Source: a virus. Taken from it: 46,147 bases of DNA. The position numbers were made by a program, and so were the translations under genes. Below, one piece after another: positions 30,501 through 38,200 of the stretch. The DNA lies in IMG/VR virus record IMGVR_UViG_3300008262_000290, positions 1-46,147 of that record; one strand, written 5' to 3'. The stretch's first letter is position 1; the number at the start of each line of letters is the position of its first letter. The notes below the pieces were generated by a model that saw only the letters and a program-made list of their open reading frames with translations, did no database searches and was not told the DNA's origin.

Positions 30501-32781
30501 TCTATATCCACAGTTGGATAGAGATAATATCAGTGATAATCCAAACTCAAGTAAAACATACGCTAAGAGATCTCCTATTGGCGATGTTGTAACTGATGAT
30601 CTTAAGAAGAGTCTTACAAGAGAAACTGTTGATATTTTACTCCCAGCTCTTGGTATTGGTCTTCCTATCACTGGAGTTACAACTTCATTCCCAAGTGCAA
30701 CTGTTGGAGTTGCAACTTTAACATTCGCTAGAGAGCATGGTTTTAATGGAATTGTAACTTATAGTTCCTTTACTGGTGGTAGTGGATATACCAATGGAAC
30801 TTACTATAATGTAAAACTCTTTAATAATGGAACATCAACTTGGGATGGCGCTACCGCCACTGTAACAGTTGCTGGTAATGCTGTATCCTCTGTAGATATT
30901 ACTGTTGGTGGTTCTGGTTATACAAATGGCGAAGAACTAGACTTTGATACTGGAAGAATTGGTGGTGGAGTAGGCGCTGGTTTAACTGTAACAACTGCTG
31001 GTATTTCAACAGTTATTGGTAATACCGTTCAAATCACAGGTATTGGAACAACTGCTGGTGGATACTATCGTATTACTGGTGTTCCTGCTAAAAATCAAGT
31101 TGCTATTGCTATTACTGATAAGGATCCAAGAATTGTTCAAGGGCAATATCTACTGAACATTGCACCTGAACTAACTGTTTCTTCTTCAGCATTTACTTCA
31201 GCAACTGGTATTACCACCTTTACAATGTCTGAACCTCATGGTTTTGTGGTTGGTAATAGACTCACCGTTAAGAACTCTACAGATCAAAACTTAGGCGACT
31301 ATCTAGTTACTGGTATCACAACCACAACAGTTAGTGCTAAGACGAGTGCATCACTTACTTCTCCTAAGTATCTGTTGAAGCATGGTCTATCTTCCAATGA
31401 TAAGACCTCTGATGTTGATGGTGAGAATCTTGGAGCAAGAGGATTCTTCTTCTACGGAAACGAGACTGCTATTCTTCAGTCTAATATCTCCAATCAGACT
31501 ACACTTCATATTAAAACTACAAACTCTGGTATTTCAACTACCAATAGATTTGAACTTGGTTCATATATCCAAGTTGATGATGAGATTATGAGAGTTGTAA
31601 CCAGCACTCTTGCTGGTTCTGGTAACAATGAAGTCAGTGTTATTCGTGGTGCTTTAGGAACTCTGAAGCAAAACCATTCTGGTGGTGCTCTTATTAAGAA
31701 GATCACACCTAAGGCTATTGAGTTCCGTAGACCTTCATACTTACGTGCTTCTGGACATACATTTGAATATCTTGGTTATGGTCCAGGTAACTATTCAACT
31801 GCACTTCCACAAGTTCAGGTCAAGAGTCTGAGTGATAAGGAAGACTACCTCGCACAAGCACAAGAGAAGAACTGCGGTATCGTTGTTTATACTGGTATGA
31901 ACAGCGTTGGCGACTTCTTCATTGGTAATAAGAAGATTAACTCTGCTACTGGTCAAGAAGAAGTATTTGATATTCCAGTACCAACAATAACTGGTGAAGA
32001 TCCTTCTAGTTTGAGTGTTGTATTTGATGAAGTTATTGTTAAGCAAAGACTTCTAGTTGAAGGTGGAAACTCTGGTACTGTTCTGTCTCAGTTTGATGGT
32101 CCAGTTAAGTTCAACAAAGAAGTTAAAATTAATGATACAACTACTATTTCTGCACCACTAAAAGTAACTGATACTACACAGTCAACTGATTTCAGTACTG
32201 GTGCAGTCACAGTTAGTGGTGGTGTTGGTATTGCGAAGAACTTGAATGTTGGTGGAAATGCTAATGTAACTGGAAACCTAACCGTAAGTGGAAATCTAGT
32301 TATTGATTCTTCATCTACTCTAGTTTCTTCCGCTGGTAGTTTTGGTAACATTAAAATTGCCGTTACTGATGACAATACTATTGATACTCAGTCTGGAAAT
32401 CTAAAACTCAATGCAAATGGTGGAAGCACTCTTGTTGCAATCCAAACTAATACAACAATCACTGGTATCTTGAGCGTAACTGATGATATTACTGCTTTCT
32501 GGTCTTCTGACGAAAGATTGAAGGATAACATCACTAGAATTGATAATCCACTAGAAAAGGTTCTATCAATCAGTGGTAACACATTTGATTGGAATGAAAA
32601 GTCCAACAAGACTGGTCATGATGTTGGTCTTATCGCTCAAGAAATTGAGAAGATTCTACCAGAGGCAGTCACAACTAGAGATAATGGTTACCTTGCGGTT
32701 GACTACCATAAGATTGTTCCTCTACTGGTTGAGGCTATTAAAGAACTTTCTAGAAAGGTTGACGACCAGAATCATAAATAA
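27532..32781 (+). CDS. giant tail fibre with S74 chaperone domain
   Basis: A 1749-residue fibre. The N-terminus (LENFIKNTEGRILYVNPSDL, then SLTKPFKTIQRALLEAARFS) begins a pectate-lyase-like beta-helix (LLFPGEHVIDNRPGYAIKDV). The middle has TAHGLTTGTPIKVKGVSVDD-type modules and GGSGYTNG modules near 1085 and 1130. Residues ~1540-1640 are fibre repeats (VSGGVGIAKNLNVGGNANVT). The last ~95 residues (FWSSDERLKDNITRIDNPLE, HDVGLIAQEIEKILPEAVTT) are a peptidase S74 intramolecular chaperone. This domain trimerises the fibre and cuts itself off; the SDERLKDNI motif contains the catalytic serine and nearby lysine. It is one of the longest proteins likely in the virion. Confidence 0.88.
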   Translation: MPLNKLENFIKNTEGRILYVNPSDLDATDSIENQGNSLTKPFKTIQRALLEAARFSYLRGSDNDIVEKTTILLFPGEHVIDNRPGYAIKDVSGTATAVSPAGSETVASTELTLTSSSVFDLTQQENILYKFNSIHGGVVVPRGTSIVGLDLRKTKIRPKYVPNPTDTNVAGSSIFRITGACYFWQFSIFDGDQSGLVYTDASNFGSGNQSKPTFSHHKLTCFEYADGVNIPTGYSITDLDMYYSKLSNAFNSETGRNIDQKWPAEPLGFAKKRSEWEIVGAFAADPVNISTIISGDSFTPGSVITVTTSTAHGLTTGTPIKVKGVSVDDYNVSTTVQSVSSETQFTYLLPFVRNNLPASPSASGATVTIETDTVGGASPYIFNCSLRSVYGMNGLHADGAKASGFRSMVVAQFTAVSLQKDDRAFVKYNESSRAYEGITVSKVTGASLSSESSSTDSNKVYHLDSDALYRTGWESSHIKGSNDAFIQVVSVFAIGFSYHFDGRTGADFSITNSNSNFGQFSLNAEGFKAEAFAKDNKAFITSVITPKAIVATEESIDWVQLDVGLTTSVGISSHLYLYGYNDKNIAPPVLVQGYRVGAKLNDQLSFVGSGTTYSANILMVDNAISTSGITSALGTSSSFKQYSVSSVSSSVLTIGTHNLLTGEKILLISDSGDLPENINPHTIYYVIKESSTQIKIASSATNAENSAFITLYGGTNIKVISRVSDKAAGEIGSPIQFDAANNNWFIHSSHNNAIYTAFNTLGTGTLGSASNPSFFNRTEDPRSLDEKLYKFRVVVPKEFDNAKDPEEGFVIQESSTTGARSNADFTATGITTSDYDYNRNPRFISTCSTSSSTVTVITELPHNVRVGEKIIIRNVTSTGNTAGTVNKGYNGVFTVASVVDDKTFTHSTADVYGITHSTGSFTNDTSSRTTALPRLERNDWNENFYVYRNEVISPYIKDVQDGVYHLYVLNAGNTVETEFTGHSYSQNVKDLYPQLDRDNISDNPNSSKTYAKRSPIGDVVTDDLKKSLTRETVDILLPALGIGLPITGVTTSFPSATVGVATLTFAREHGFNGIVTYSSFTGGSGYTNGTYYNVKLFNNGTSTWDGATATVTVAGNAVSSVDITVGGSGYTNGEELDFDTGRIGGGVGAGLTVTTAGISTVIGNTVQITGIGTTAGGYYRITGVPAKNQVAIAITDKDPRIVQGQYLLNIAPELTVSSSAFTSATGITTFTMSEPHGFVVGNRLTVKNSTDQNLGDYLVTGITTTTVSAKTSASLTSPKYLLKHGLSSNDKTSDVDGENLGARGFFFYGNETAILQSNISNQTTLHIKTTNSGISTTNRFELGSYIQVDDEIMRVVTSTLAGSGNNEVSVIRGALGTLKQNHSGGALIKKITPKAIEFRRPSYLRASGHTFEYLGYGPGNYSTALPQVQVKSLSDKEDYLAQAQEKNCGIVVYTGMNSVGDFFIGNKKINSATGQEEVFDIPVPTITGEDPSSLSVVFDEVIVKQRLLVEGGNSGTVLSQFDGPVKFNKEVKINDTTTISAPLKVTDTTQSTDFSTGAVTVSGGVGIAKNLNVGGNANVTGNLTVSGNLVIDSSSTLVSSAGSFGNIKIAVTDDNTIDTQSGNLKLNANGGSTLVAIQTNTTITGILSVTDDITAFWSSDERLKDNITRIDNPLEKVLSISGNTFDWNEKSNKTGHDVGLIAQEIEKILPEAVTTRDNGYLAVDYHKIVPLLVEAIKELSRKVDDQNHK
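32773..32780 (+). promoter_or_regulatory. late promoter
   Basis: CATAAATA overlapping the giant fibre stop, followed by TTAAAAACCGT and the next ATG at 32799. Confidence 0.6.
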
Positions 32782-32798
32782 CTTAAAAACCGTCTAAG

Positions 32799-34448
32799 AT
32801 GGCAGATTATAGAAAGTCGTTTAATTTTCGTAATGGCGTCCAGGTTGATTATGATAACTTAGTTGTAAATTCAAACGGTTTGGTTGGAATCGGCACCACG
32901 ATTCCAACTGAAGTTTTGGACGTAAGAGGAACTGCCAAAGTTGTTGGACTAGCAACAGCAGACCAACTTCATAGTAAAACATTAAATGTAAGTGGTGTTA
33001 CAACTTTAACCTCCGCTTCTATTGGTAACCTATCAATCAGTTCTAGCGGTATTGTTACGGCAGTATCTGGTGTAGTTTCATTTTATGGTGATGGTTCAAC
33101 TCTAAGTAACCTTCCAACGTCACAGTGGGTTGATGTTGATGTTGGTTTAGGATTTACTAGCATTTACGCTGCTGGAAATGTTGGCGTAGCAACAACAGAT
33201 CCAAGATATGTATTTCAAATTGGAGGTAATCCAAATACGCAAAATGGTATTGGTATTAACTCAACTGGAAGTATTAAGGCAACTGGTATCATAACAGCAT
33301 CTGACTTCTATGGGACTTTCAGAGGTGGTTTAGTTGGTGATGTTTATTCTACTGGAGTTTCAACATTCACATCACTAAAAGTAGGTACAGTTACTGTTGA
33401 TAGTGGTATCGTTACTGCAACAACATTTGTTGGCGATTTAACTGGAAATGTCGTTGGTATTGCTACAACCGCAAGAGGACTAATTGGAACTCCAAATATT
33501 ACTGTTGGAGTAGTAACTGCATCTAAACTTGTAGTAGATTCTATTGAAGTTACAGCAACACCATCTGGTATCACTACTGTTACCAAACTATTGCACGTTG
33601 GAACTGGTGGAACTTCTTTTGCAGCACTAGACTCTGGAAGAATTGGAGTAGGAACAGCAGAACCAACATCAGACTTCCAAATTAGAAAGTCAAATGCTAC
33701 ATTACTTGAGGTTATCTCTACTGATAGTCAATCTAGAATTAGTATTGGTCAGTCTATAGGTATTGGGAACAGCAATGCTATTTTAAGATTTGGTAACTTA
33801 AGCAAGACTCTAGAGTTAATCAACAATGATACCGGAGATATTAGAACTGTACTCCACAATGGTACTGGTGCTGGTAGCACTGGAAACTTTAAGTGGATTT
33901 ATGGTCAGACTAACTCCGAAAGAATGACCCTAACATGGGATGGTAATCTTGGTATTAACCAGACGATTCCAACCCATAAGTTACATGTTGTTGGTACATC
34001 AACAGTTACGGGCAATGCCTGGTTTGGTGGTAACTTAACTGTTGCTGGTTCTATTAGTGGAACTTTAAATCTAGATCCTATTATAACATCAAACATCTAC
34101 ACCACTTCTGGAGTTAGTACTATCAGTACACTGAAGGTAACTGGAAGTGCAAACTTTAATGGTTCTAGTTTTGTTGGATTAGGAACTAATGTTGGTGTTG
34201 GAACTGACTCTGGATTCCAAGATACTGGTTTAACTGTAAATAATGGTATTCGTGCAAATACATTAACATTGACGGATGGAATGAACGTTGCTAGTGGATA
34301 TGTTACATCATTCTCAGTTCGTTCTACTAGTGGATTTATTAGTAGTGGTGTTGGAACTGAGTTTGTTCAGATAACCTATGGAACATCACCAAGCAGAGTT
34401 ATATTTACTGTACCAGGTGTTGGTTCAACTTCACTTCGATTATTCTAA
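32799..34448 (+). CDS. tail fibre protein
   Basis: A 549-residue beta-repeat protein: DYRKSFNFRNGVQVDYDNLV, VNSNGLVGIGTTIPTEVLDV, then many VSGVTTLTSASIGNLSISSS-type units and recurring GIGTA / GVGT turns. These hexapeptide-like repeats are characteristic of trimeric fibre shafts. It lacks an S74 domain, unlike the previous protein; its C-terminus (PSRVIFTVPGVGSTSLRLF) may join the following glycine-rich protein, whose ATG overlaps this stop. It probably forms a shaft carrying the tip at 34448. Confidence 0.75.
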   Translation: MADYRKSFNFRNGVQVDYDNLVVNSNGLVGIGTTIPTEVLDVRGTAKVVGLATADQLHSKTLNVSGVTTLTSASIGNLSISSSGIVTAVSGVVSFYGDGSTLSNLPTSQWVDVDVGLGFTSIYAAGNVGVATTDPRYVFQIGGNPNTQNGIGINSTGSIKATGIITASDFYGTFRGGLVGDVYSTGVSTFTSLKVGTVTVDSGIVTATTFVGDLTGNVVGIATTARGLIGTPNITVGVVTASKLVVDSIEVTATPSGITTVTKLLHVGTGGTSFAALDSGRIGVGTAEPTSDFQIRKSNATLLEVISTDSQSRISIGQSIGIGNSNAILRFGNLSKTLELINNDTGDIRTVLHNGTGAGSTGNFKWIYGQTNSERMTLTWDGNLGINQTIPTHKLHVVGTSTVTGNAWFGGNLTVAGSISGTLNLDPIITSNIYTTSGVSTISTLKVTGSANFNGSSFVGLGTNVGVGTDSGFQDTGLTVNNGIRANTLTLTDGMNVASGYVTSFSVRSTSGFISSGVGTEFVQITYGTSPSRVIFTVPGVGSTSLRLF

Positions 34449-35626
34449 TGTCTTTAACAAGAACGACAACAAGTGAAACAGGTCCTTTTTATGCTTCTGG
34501 ATCTATATCTTTTAGTTCCCTAAGAACTAACTTTAAGAGGACATCATCAGGAAACATAAAAGCATCTGAACTTAGAAGAAATACGAATGTTAATACAGCA
34601 GAACCAATAGTTCCAGATTGTACTGAAAATAGAACTTCTGGACCCTTGAGTGGTGGAATATCAACATCAAGTAACTTAAAATTATCCCAGTTTAGAAATT
34701 CTATAAAATATTATGATTTAACACAAGGATCTGACACAGATTTAAACTTAAATATTGCAGCATCCTCACTCTGGAATTCAAACTTACAATATAATATTGA
34801 AAAAAGAGTTTATTTATCTGGAACCAGTGGGTCAACAACTACATCAACACCAGCAGCAAGTCTAAATGCTACTGCCGTTTATAATGTATTACTTCTTATC
34901 ACTGGAGTAATACTTGGTGATGGAGGATCTGCAGGAACAGAAACGATAAATGGTGGAGATGGTGGTGATGCTCTCTATATCAACACAAATAGTACCGGAA
35001 CAGTTACTGTAAGGACTTCTGGTGCCTCTGCACAAGTCTACGGCGGCGGCGGTGGCGGCGGAGGTGGTGGAGATGGTGGAACAGGTGGTGGAGGTCAATA
35101 TACTGTCAGTTATACAGAACGAGTAGGAACTGGATATAGTAGAGGTGGTCCTGGTAATTGTGGTTGCCCCGGTGGACAGTATTGTAGCGGCAGACAAGGT
35201 AATGGAGATAACTGCTGTGGTGGAGCATTAGGAACCCCTGGAGAATGTTTCTGCTGTTTCTATGATAGAACAGTATCTTATACTGTTAATACAGACGGTG
35301 GTGCTGGCGGTGATGGCGCAGATGGCGGATTGGGTCAAGGTTACCTACAGTCCAGAACATTTGGTGGAACTGGTGTAGGTGGTTCTGCTGGTGGAACTAA
35401 TGCAGGAGCTGGTGGAAAAGGTGGAGATGGTGGAGATGGTGGAACTTGGGGACAAAATGGTGAAAATGGTGATACTGGAAATACTGGTGTTAACGGAAAC
35501 CGCACAAATGGATTGGCAGGTGCTTCAGGTACATTAGGAGGAACGGCAGGTAGAGCAGTAGCAGGTTCTGGATATACTATTGATACTGCTAATGGAGTTG
35601 ACTCTGCATACCTTGGTCTGAAGTAA
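34448..35626 (+). CDS. glycine-rich, 8-cysteine fibre tip
   Basis: A 392-residue protein. Residues 1-125 form a non-repetitive attachment region (SISFSSLRTNFKRTSSGNIK). Glycine blocks then begin (ILGDGGSAGTETINGGDGGD, YGGGGGGGGGGDGGTGGGG), followed by a cysteine-rich insert at ~235-277 with eight cysteines (GNCGCPGGQYC, DNCCGG, ECFCCF). Glycine blocks resume (GGAGGDGADGGLGQG, GENGDTGNTGVNGNR). The order, the glycine flanks and the number of cysteines parallel the tip at 18002-18862, but the cysteine spacing differs, as expected for a variable receptor-binding loop on a common scaffold. It overlaps the fibre gene upstream by one base. Confidence 0.7.
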   Translation: MSLTRTTTSETGPFYASGSISFSSLRTNFKRTSSGNIKASELRRNTNVNTAEPIVPDCTENRTSGPLSGGISTSSNLKLSQFRNSIKYYDLTQGSDTDLNLNIAASSLWNSNLQYNIEKRVYLSGTSGSTTTSTPAASLNATAVYNVLLLITGVILGDGGSAGTETINGGDGGDALYINTNSTGTVTVRTSGASAQVYGGGGGGGGGGDGGTGGGGQYTVSYTERVGTGYSRGGPGNCGCPGGQYCSGRQGNGDNCCGGALGTPGECFCCFYDRTVSYTVNTDGGAGGDGADGGLGQGYLQSRTFGGTGVGGSAGGTNAGAGGKGGDGGDGGTWGQNGENGDTGNTGVNGNRTNGLAGASGTLGGTAGRAVAGSGYTIDTANGVDSAYLGLK

Positions 35627-35653
35627 GATACATAAACTAGATGATGGTTTGTA

Positions 35654-36019
35654 ATGGAAAACGAGTATCCTTCTTTATCACAACAAGGTAAGAACTTAGC
35701 TTCTTTTGCTCTACAGATAGCAAGAAAAGCATTTGCTGAAGGTACAGCATCTGTTGCCGTGTCTGAAGGTATCCAGAGAGCAAGAATAAACACCTGTAGG
35801 GCTTGTCCTGCCTATGATGATATTCAACACAGATGTAAAGAATGTGGTTGCTTTCTTGCTGCTAAAGTAAAGTTCTCTGCTGCTTCTTGTCCCTTAGGTA
35901 AATGGGAAGAATCAGATAGAAAATGGGCAGAGGATGAATATGAAACTATTGTTGATAGTTTTGATGAGGAAACTAAGCATGAGTTGAGTCATATTAGTGA
36001 CTGGAAAGAAAACACTTGA
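35654..36019 (+). CDS. zinc-ribbon protein
   Basis: A 121-residue protein. The N-terminal ~50 residues are helical (NLASFALQIARKAFAEGTAS). The central segment holds TCRACPAYDD, HRCKECGCFL and SCPLGKWEES, a CxxC...CxxCxC...CPxGKW ribbon like the 51-aa protein at 19435-19590. The C-terminus is acidic. It comes straight after the glycine-rich tip, just as its paralogue follows a fibre-region gene. A link to fibre assembly is possible, but nothing in the sequence proves it. Confidence 0.75.
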   Translation: MENEYPSLSQQGKNLASFALQIARKAFAEGTASVAVSEGIQRARINTCRACPAYDDIQHRCKECGCFLAAKVKFSAASCPLGKWEESDRKWAEDEYETIVDSFDEETKHELSHISDWKENT

Positions 36020-36044
36020 CGAACTCATAAAAACCCTGTAGACT
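36016..36044 (+). promoter_or_regulatory. sigma-70-like promoter
   Basis: TTGACG, a 17-base spacer and TAGACT, overlapping the stop of the zinc-ribbon gene. The first bases of the transcript can form a stem TGTCCC/GGGACA (36050-36055 with 36085-36090). Weaker than the promoters at 26227 and 26374. Confidence 0.5.
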
Positions 36045-36132
36045 ACCTTTGTCCCGGTTGAAGATGAGAGTATGAGCTCTTAAAGGGACAGTTATGAAAC
36101 TGGCACAGGGTTCATCGGTAGAGTCCCCTCCG

Positions 36133-36141
36133 TGCTATAAT
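36133..36141 (+). promoter_or_regulatory. extended -10 promoter for the helicase
   Basis: TGCTATAAT, an extended -10 element with a consensus TATAAT but no clear -35. Transcription near 36148 would leave an 18-base leader before ATG 36166, so this element decides the helicase start. Confidence 0.7.
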
Positions 36142-36165
36142 AAGTCTATCGTCGATGAGGAAGTG

Positions 36166-37335
36166 ATGCAACTCCGTCCCCACCAGCAGGATGCTACTGA
36201 CGCTATGCTGGCGTTTGAGAAGGGTCAAATCATCGTTCCTACGGGCGGTGGTAAGACTATGTGCATGATCAAGGATTCTCTTGATTATCTGAATGCTTAT
36301 GATGCTGGAGTCATTGTTGTAGTTGCTCCTCGTATCCTGCTTGCCGAGCAACTCTCTGCTGAGTTTCTTGAATTTCACACTGATGTTGCTGTGATGCACG
36401 TTCATAGTGGTGAGACTCATCACTTCAGCAGCACTCGCCCTGCTATTATTCACAACTGGTCTAAGCAAGCATATCGCAAGCAACTGATCTTCACTACCTA
36501 TCACTCTCTGCCCCGTCTTCAAGAGGCGGACATCAACGTTGACTGCATTTACTTTGATGAAGCGCACAATTCCGTCCAACGTAACTTTTTCCCTGCTACG
36601 GAGCACTTCTCTTCTACTGCTAACCGCTGCTATTTCTTCACTGCTACTCCTAAGCATTCTCTTACTGTTTCCAAGCCTGGGATGAATGATGTAGAAGTCT
36701 ACGGTAAAGTCATCTGTAATGTTCCTGCTCCTAAGTTGGTTGAGGAAGGTTACATTCTTCCTCCTAAGGTTGTTGTGAAGCAACTTGAGATGGTTCAGGA
36801 CAAACAGATGATTGCTGACCGTGACTCTCAGAATCTTCTGGATACTATTGACGACAATGATCTGGGTAAGATTCTGATCTGTGCTCGTTCTACCAAACAG
36901 ATTATCAAACTGCTGAGTGAGTCTGACTTCCGTAAGGAGTTGACTGAGCGTGGTTATTCCTGCATGTATATCACTGCTAAGACTGGTGGTGTTATTGACG
37001 GTCAGAAAGTCAACCGTGAAGTATTCTTTGATACCCTGAATGCTTGGGGCAAAGATCCTTCCAAGAAGTTTGTGGTTCTTCACCACTCTATTCTGTCTGA
37101 AGGTATCAATGTCTCTGGACTTGAGGCAGTCCTGTTTATGCGTAACATGGACTACATTGGAATCTCTCAGTCTATCGGGCGTGTGATCCGTCTTGGAGGC
37201 GCTCAGAAGACCTTTGGACTCGTCTGTGTGCCTGTCTACGATAAGGTGGGCATCAGCACCGCCAAGAGCGTCCAAGCGGTCGTAGACACCGTTTTCCAAC
37301 AGGGTTTGCCTGCTGTATCTGTTGTGCGTCGCTGA
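36166..37335 (+). CDS. SF2 DEAH-type helicase
   Basis: A 389-residue superfamily 2 helicase. The start MQLRPHQQDATDAML is chosen over ATG 36094 because GAGGA precedes it, RPHQ is the usual N-terminal motif, and an extended -10 promoter lies between the two starts. Motif I is PTGGGKT (~residues 25-31), motif II DEAH (~131-134), motif III TAT, and motif VI QSIGRVIRLGG near the C-terminus. It resembles phage UvsW-type or host RadD-type helicases acting on branched or repair DNA, but at 389 aa it is shorter than T4 UvsW (about 590). The codons are more G/C-rich than those of the neighbours, suggesting strong early expression or a different source. Confidence 0.85.
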   Translation: MQLRPHQQDATDAMLAFEKGQIIVPTGGGKTMCMIKDSLDYLNAYDAGVIVVVAPRILLAEQLSAEFLEFHTDVAVMHVHSGETHHFSSTRPAIIHNWSKQAYRKQLIFTTYHSLPRLQEADINVDCIYFDEAHNSVQRNFFPATEHFSSTANRCYFFTATPKHSLTVSKPGMNDVEVYGKVICNVPAPKLVEEGYILPPKVVVKQLEMVQDKQMIADRDSQNLLDTIDDNDLGKILICARSTKQIIKLLSESDFRKELTERGYSCMYITAKTGGVIDGQKVNREVFFDTLNAWGKDPSKKFVVLHHSILSEGINVSGLEAVLFMRNMDYIGISQSIGRVIRLGGAQKTFGLVCVPVYDKVGISTAKSVQAVVDTVFQQGLPAVSVVRR

Positions 37336-37341
37336 CTTTTC

Positions 37342-37350
37342 TGCTATAAT
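37342..37350 (+). promoter_or_regulatory. extended -10 promoter
   Basis: TGCTATAAT right after the helicase stop, identical to the element at 36133, 23 bases before the ATG at 37374 (ribosome site AGGAA). The -35 is weak (TTGTGC at 37322). Confidence 0.65.
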
Positions 37351-37373
37351 ACCAACACCGAAAGGAAACTACC

Positions 37374-37514
37374 ATGAAGTGCCGAGTTCAACTCTTTGTT
37401 GCTGGTCAAGTCTTCTATGAGGAAGTAATCTGTCGTGACTATCAAGAAGCACGAAAGGTAGCACTTGCCCGTAATCCTAATGCTAAAGTTATTGGCGTTA
37501 CCGCTGTATTCTAA
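37374..37514 (+). CDS. small early protein, unknown
   Basis: A 46-residue basic protein (KCRVQLFVAGQVFYEEVICR then DYQEARKVALARNPNAKVIG). It has a beta-beta-alpha-beta outline, a good ribosome site and an extended -10 promoter. The stop overlaps the ATG of the next gene. No family recognised. Confidence 0.7.
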   Translation: MKCRVQLFVAGQVFYEEVICRDYQEARKVALARNPNAKVIGVTAVF

Positions 37515-37741
37515 TGGGTAAATTTCAAAAACCTTTCATCGATCGTCCTGGTATTCTTGACCCAAAGACAGGAGATCCTGAAGGTTATGTAACCAATGAT
37601 GGAATGTGGGCAGCGGTTCCCATCATTGGTTCTAAAGGTTTTGCTATCATTAACAATGGTTCTGTTGTTCATGAAGCACGAAACTATACTGCCGCCAAGA
37701 GCTACATTCTTAAGGAAATCAAAAAGTCCAAGAAGAAGTAG
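37514..37741 (+). CDS. small basic protein, unknown
   Basis: A 75-residue protein (GKFQKPFIDRPGILDPKTGD, WAAVPIIGSKGFAIINNG) ending in the lysine-rich tail EIKKSKKK. Its start overlaps the preceding stop (TAATG), indicating coupled translation. The basic tail suggests nucleic acid contact, but this is only a guess. Family not recognised. Confidence 0.65.
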   Translation: MGKFQKPFIDRPGILDPKTGDPEGYVTNDGMWAAVPIIGSKGFAIINNGSVVHEARNYTAAKSYILKEIKKSKKK

Positions 37742-37768
37742 TTTAAATACTATAACTGAAAGCAACTC

Positions 37769-37948
37769 ATGAACAAAGAACAAAAACGCAAGGATGCTCT
37801 TGGATTGTTTATTGAAAGTGTATTGAAACCAGACCATGAGTTGAGACAGTGTGCTCACAACCAAAAGTGTTACAATGAGTTACTTGAATGGAGACAAGAA
37901 GTTCTTGAGTATCTAAACTCCCGTAGAGGTGAGGAGTTTAGTACATGA
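37769..37948 (+). CDS. small helical protein, unknown
   Basis: A 59-residue, mostly helical charged protein (NKEQKRKDALGLFIESVLKP then NELLEWRQEVLEYLNSRRGE) with two cysteines. Its stop overlaps the next start as ATGA. It is supported by that overlap and by codon phase; function unknown. Confidence 0.6.
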   Translation: MNKEQKRKDALGLFIESVLKPDHELRQCAHNQKCYNELLEWRQEVLEYLNSRRGEEFST

Positions 37949-38181
37949 ACTATCAACTATTTCTACTGTTTGTTTTCGCAGTGGCTGCGTATTTCATCGT
38001 AACTGATGAGAGCGTTGCCGCTGCTTTTTATTATGTGTATAGGTTAGCAAAAGCATACATTCAGCGTCAGTGGTGGTGGATTACGCACAATCCCCGTAAT
38101 CCTGTGGTAAAATATCTAATGTGGCGTCGTTCTATGAAACTCGCTAAAGAGTTACAGAAATACTTTGATGAAAATAAATAG
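37945..38181 (+). CDS. small membrane protein
   Basis: A 78-residue protein with one N-terminal membrane segment (YQLFLLFVFAVAAYFIV) and a second, shorter hydrophobic stretch (AAAFYYVYRLAKAYI). A basic, tryptophan-rich cytoplasmic part follows (RQWWWITHNPRNPVVKYLMW then RRSMKLAKELQKYF). It could act at the host membrane early in infection, for example in lysis control or superinfection exclusion, but no signature proves either. Confidence 0.65.
   Translation: MNYQLFLLFVFAVAAYFIVTDESVAAAFYYVYRLAKAYIQRQWWWITHNPRNPVVKYLMWRRSMKLAKELQKYFDENK
38173..38180 (+). promoter_or_regulatory. possible late promoter inside the early region
   Basis: AATAAATA over the stop of the membrane protein gene, 20 bases before ATG 38201. 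It matches the late motif but lies among early-type genes, so it may be fortuitous. Confidence 0.35.
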
Positions 38182-38200
38182 ACCATACCAGGAGTAAAGT

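Noticed and set aside
36094-36165. N-terminal extension of the helicase from ATG 36094
   Set aside because: An extended -10 promoter lies within it and a better ribosome site precedes ATG 36166.
36112-37299. A 395-codon open frame on the minus strand opposite the helicase
   Set aside because: It lacks recognisable domains and mirrors the helicase codons; it is a shadow caused by codon bias.
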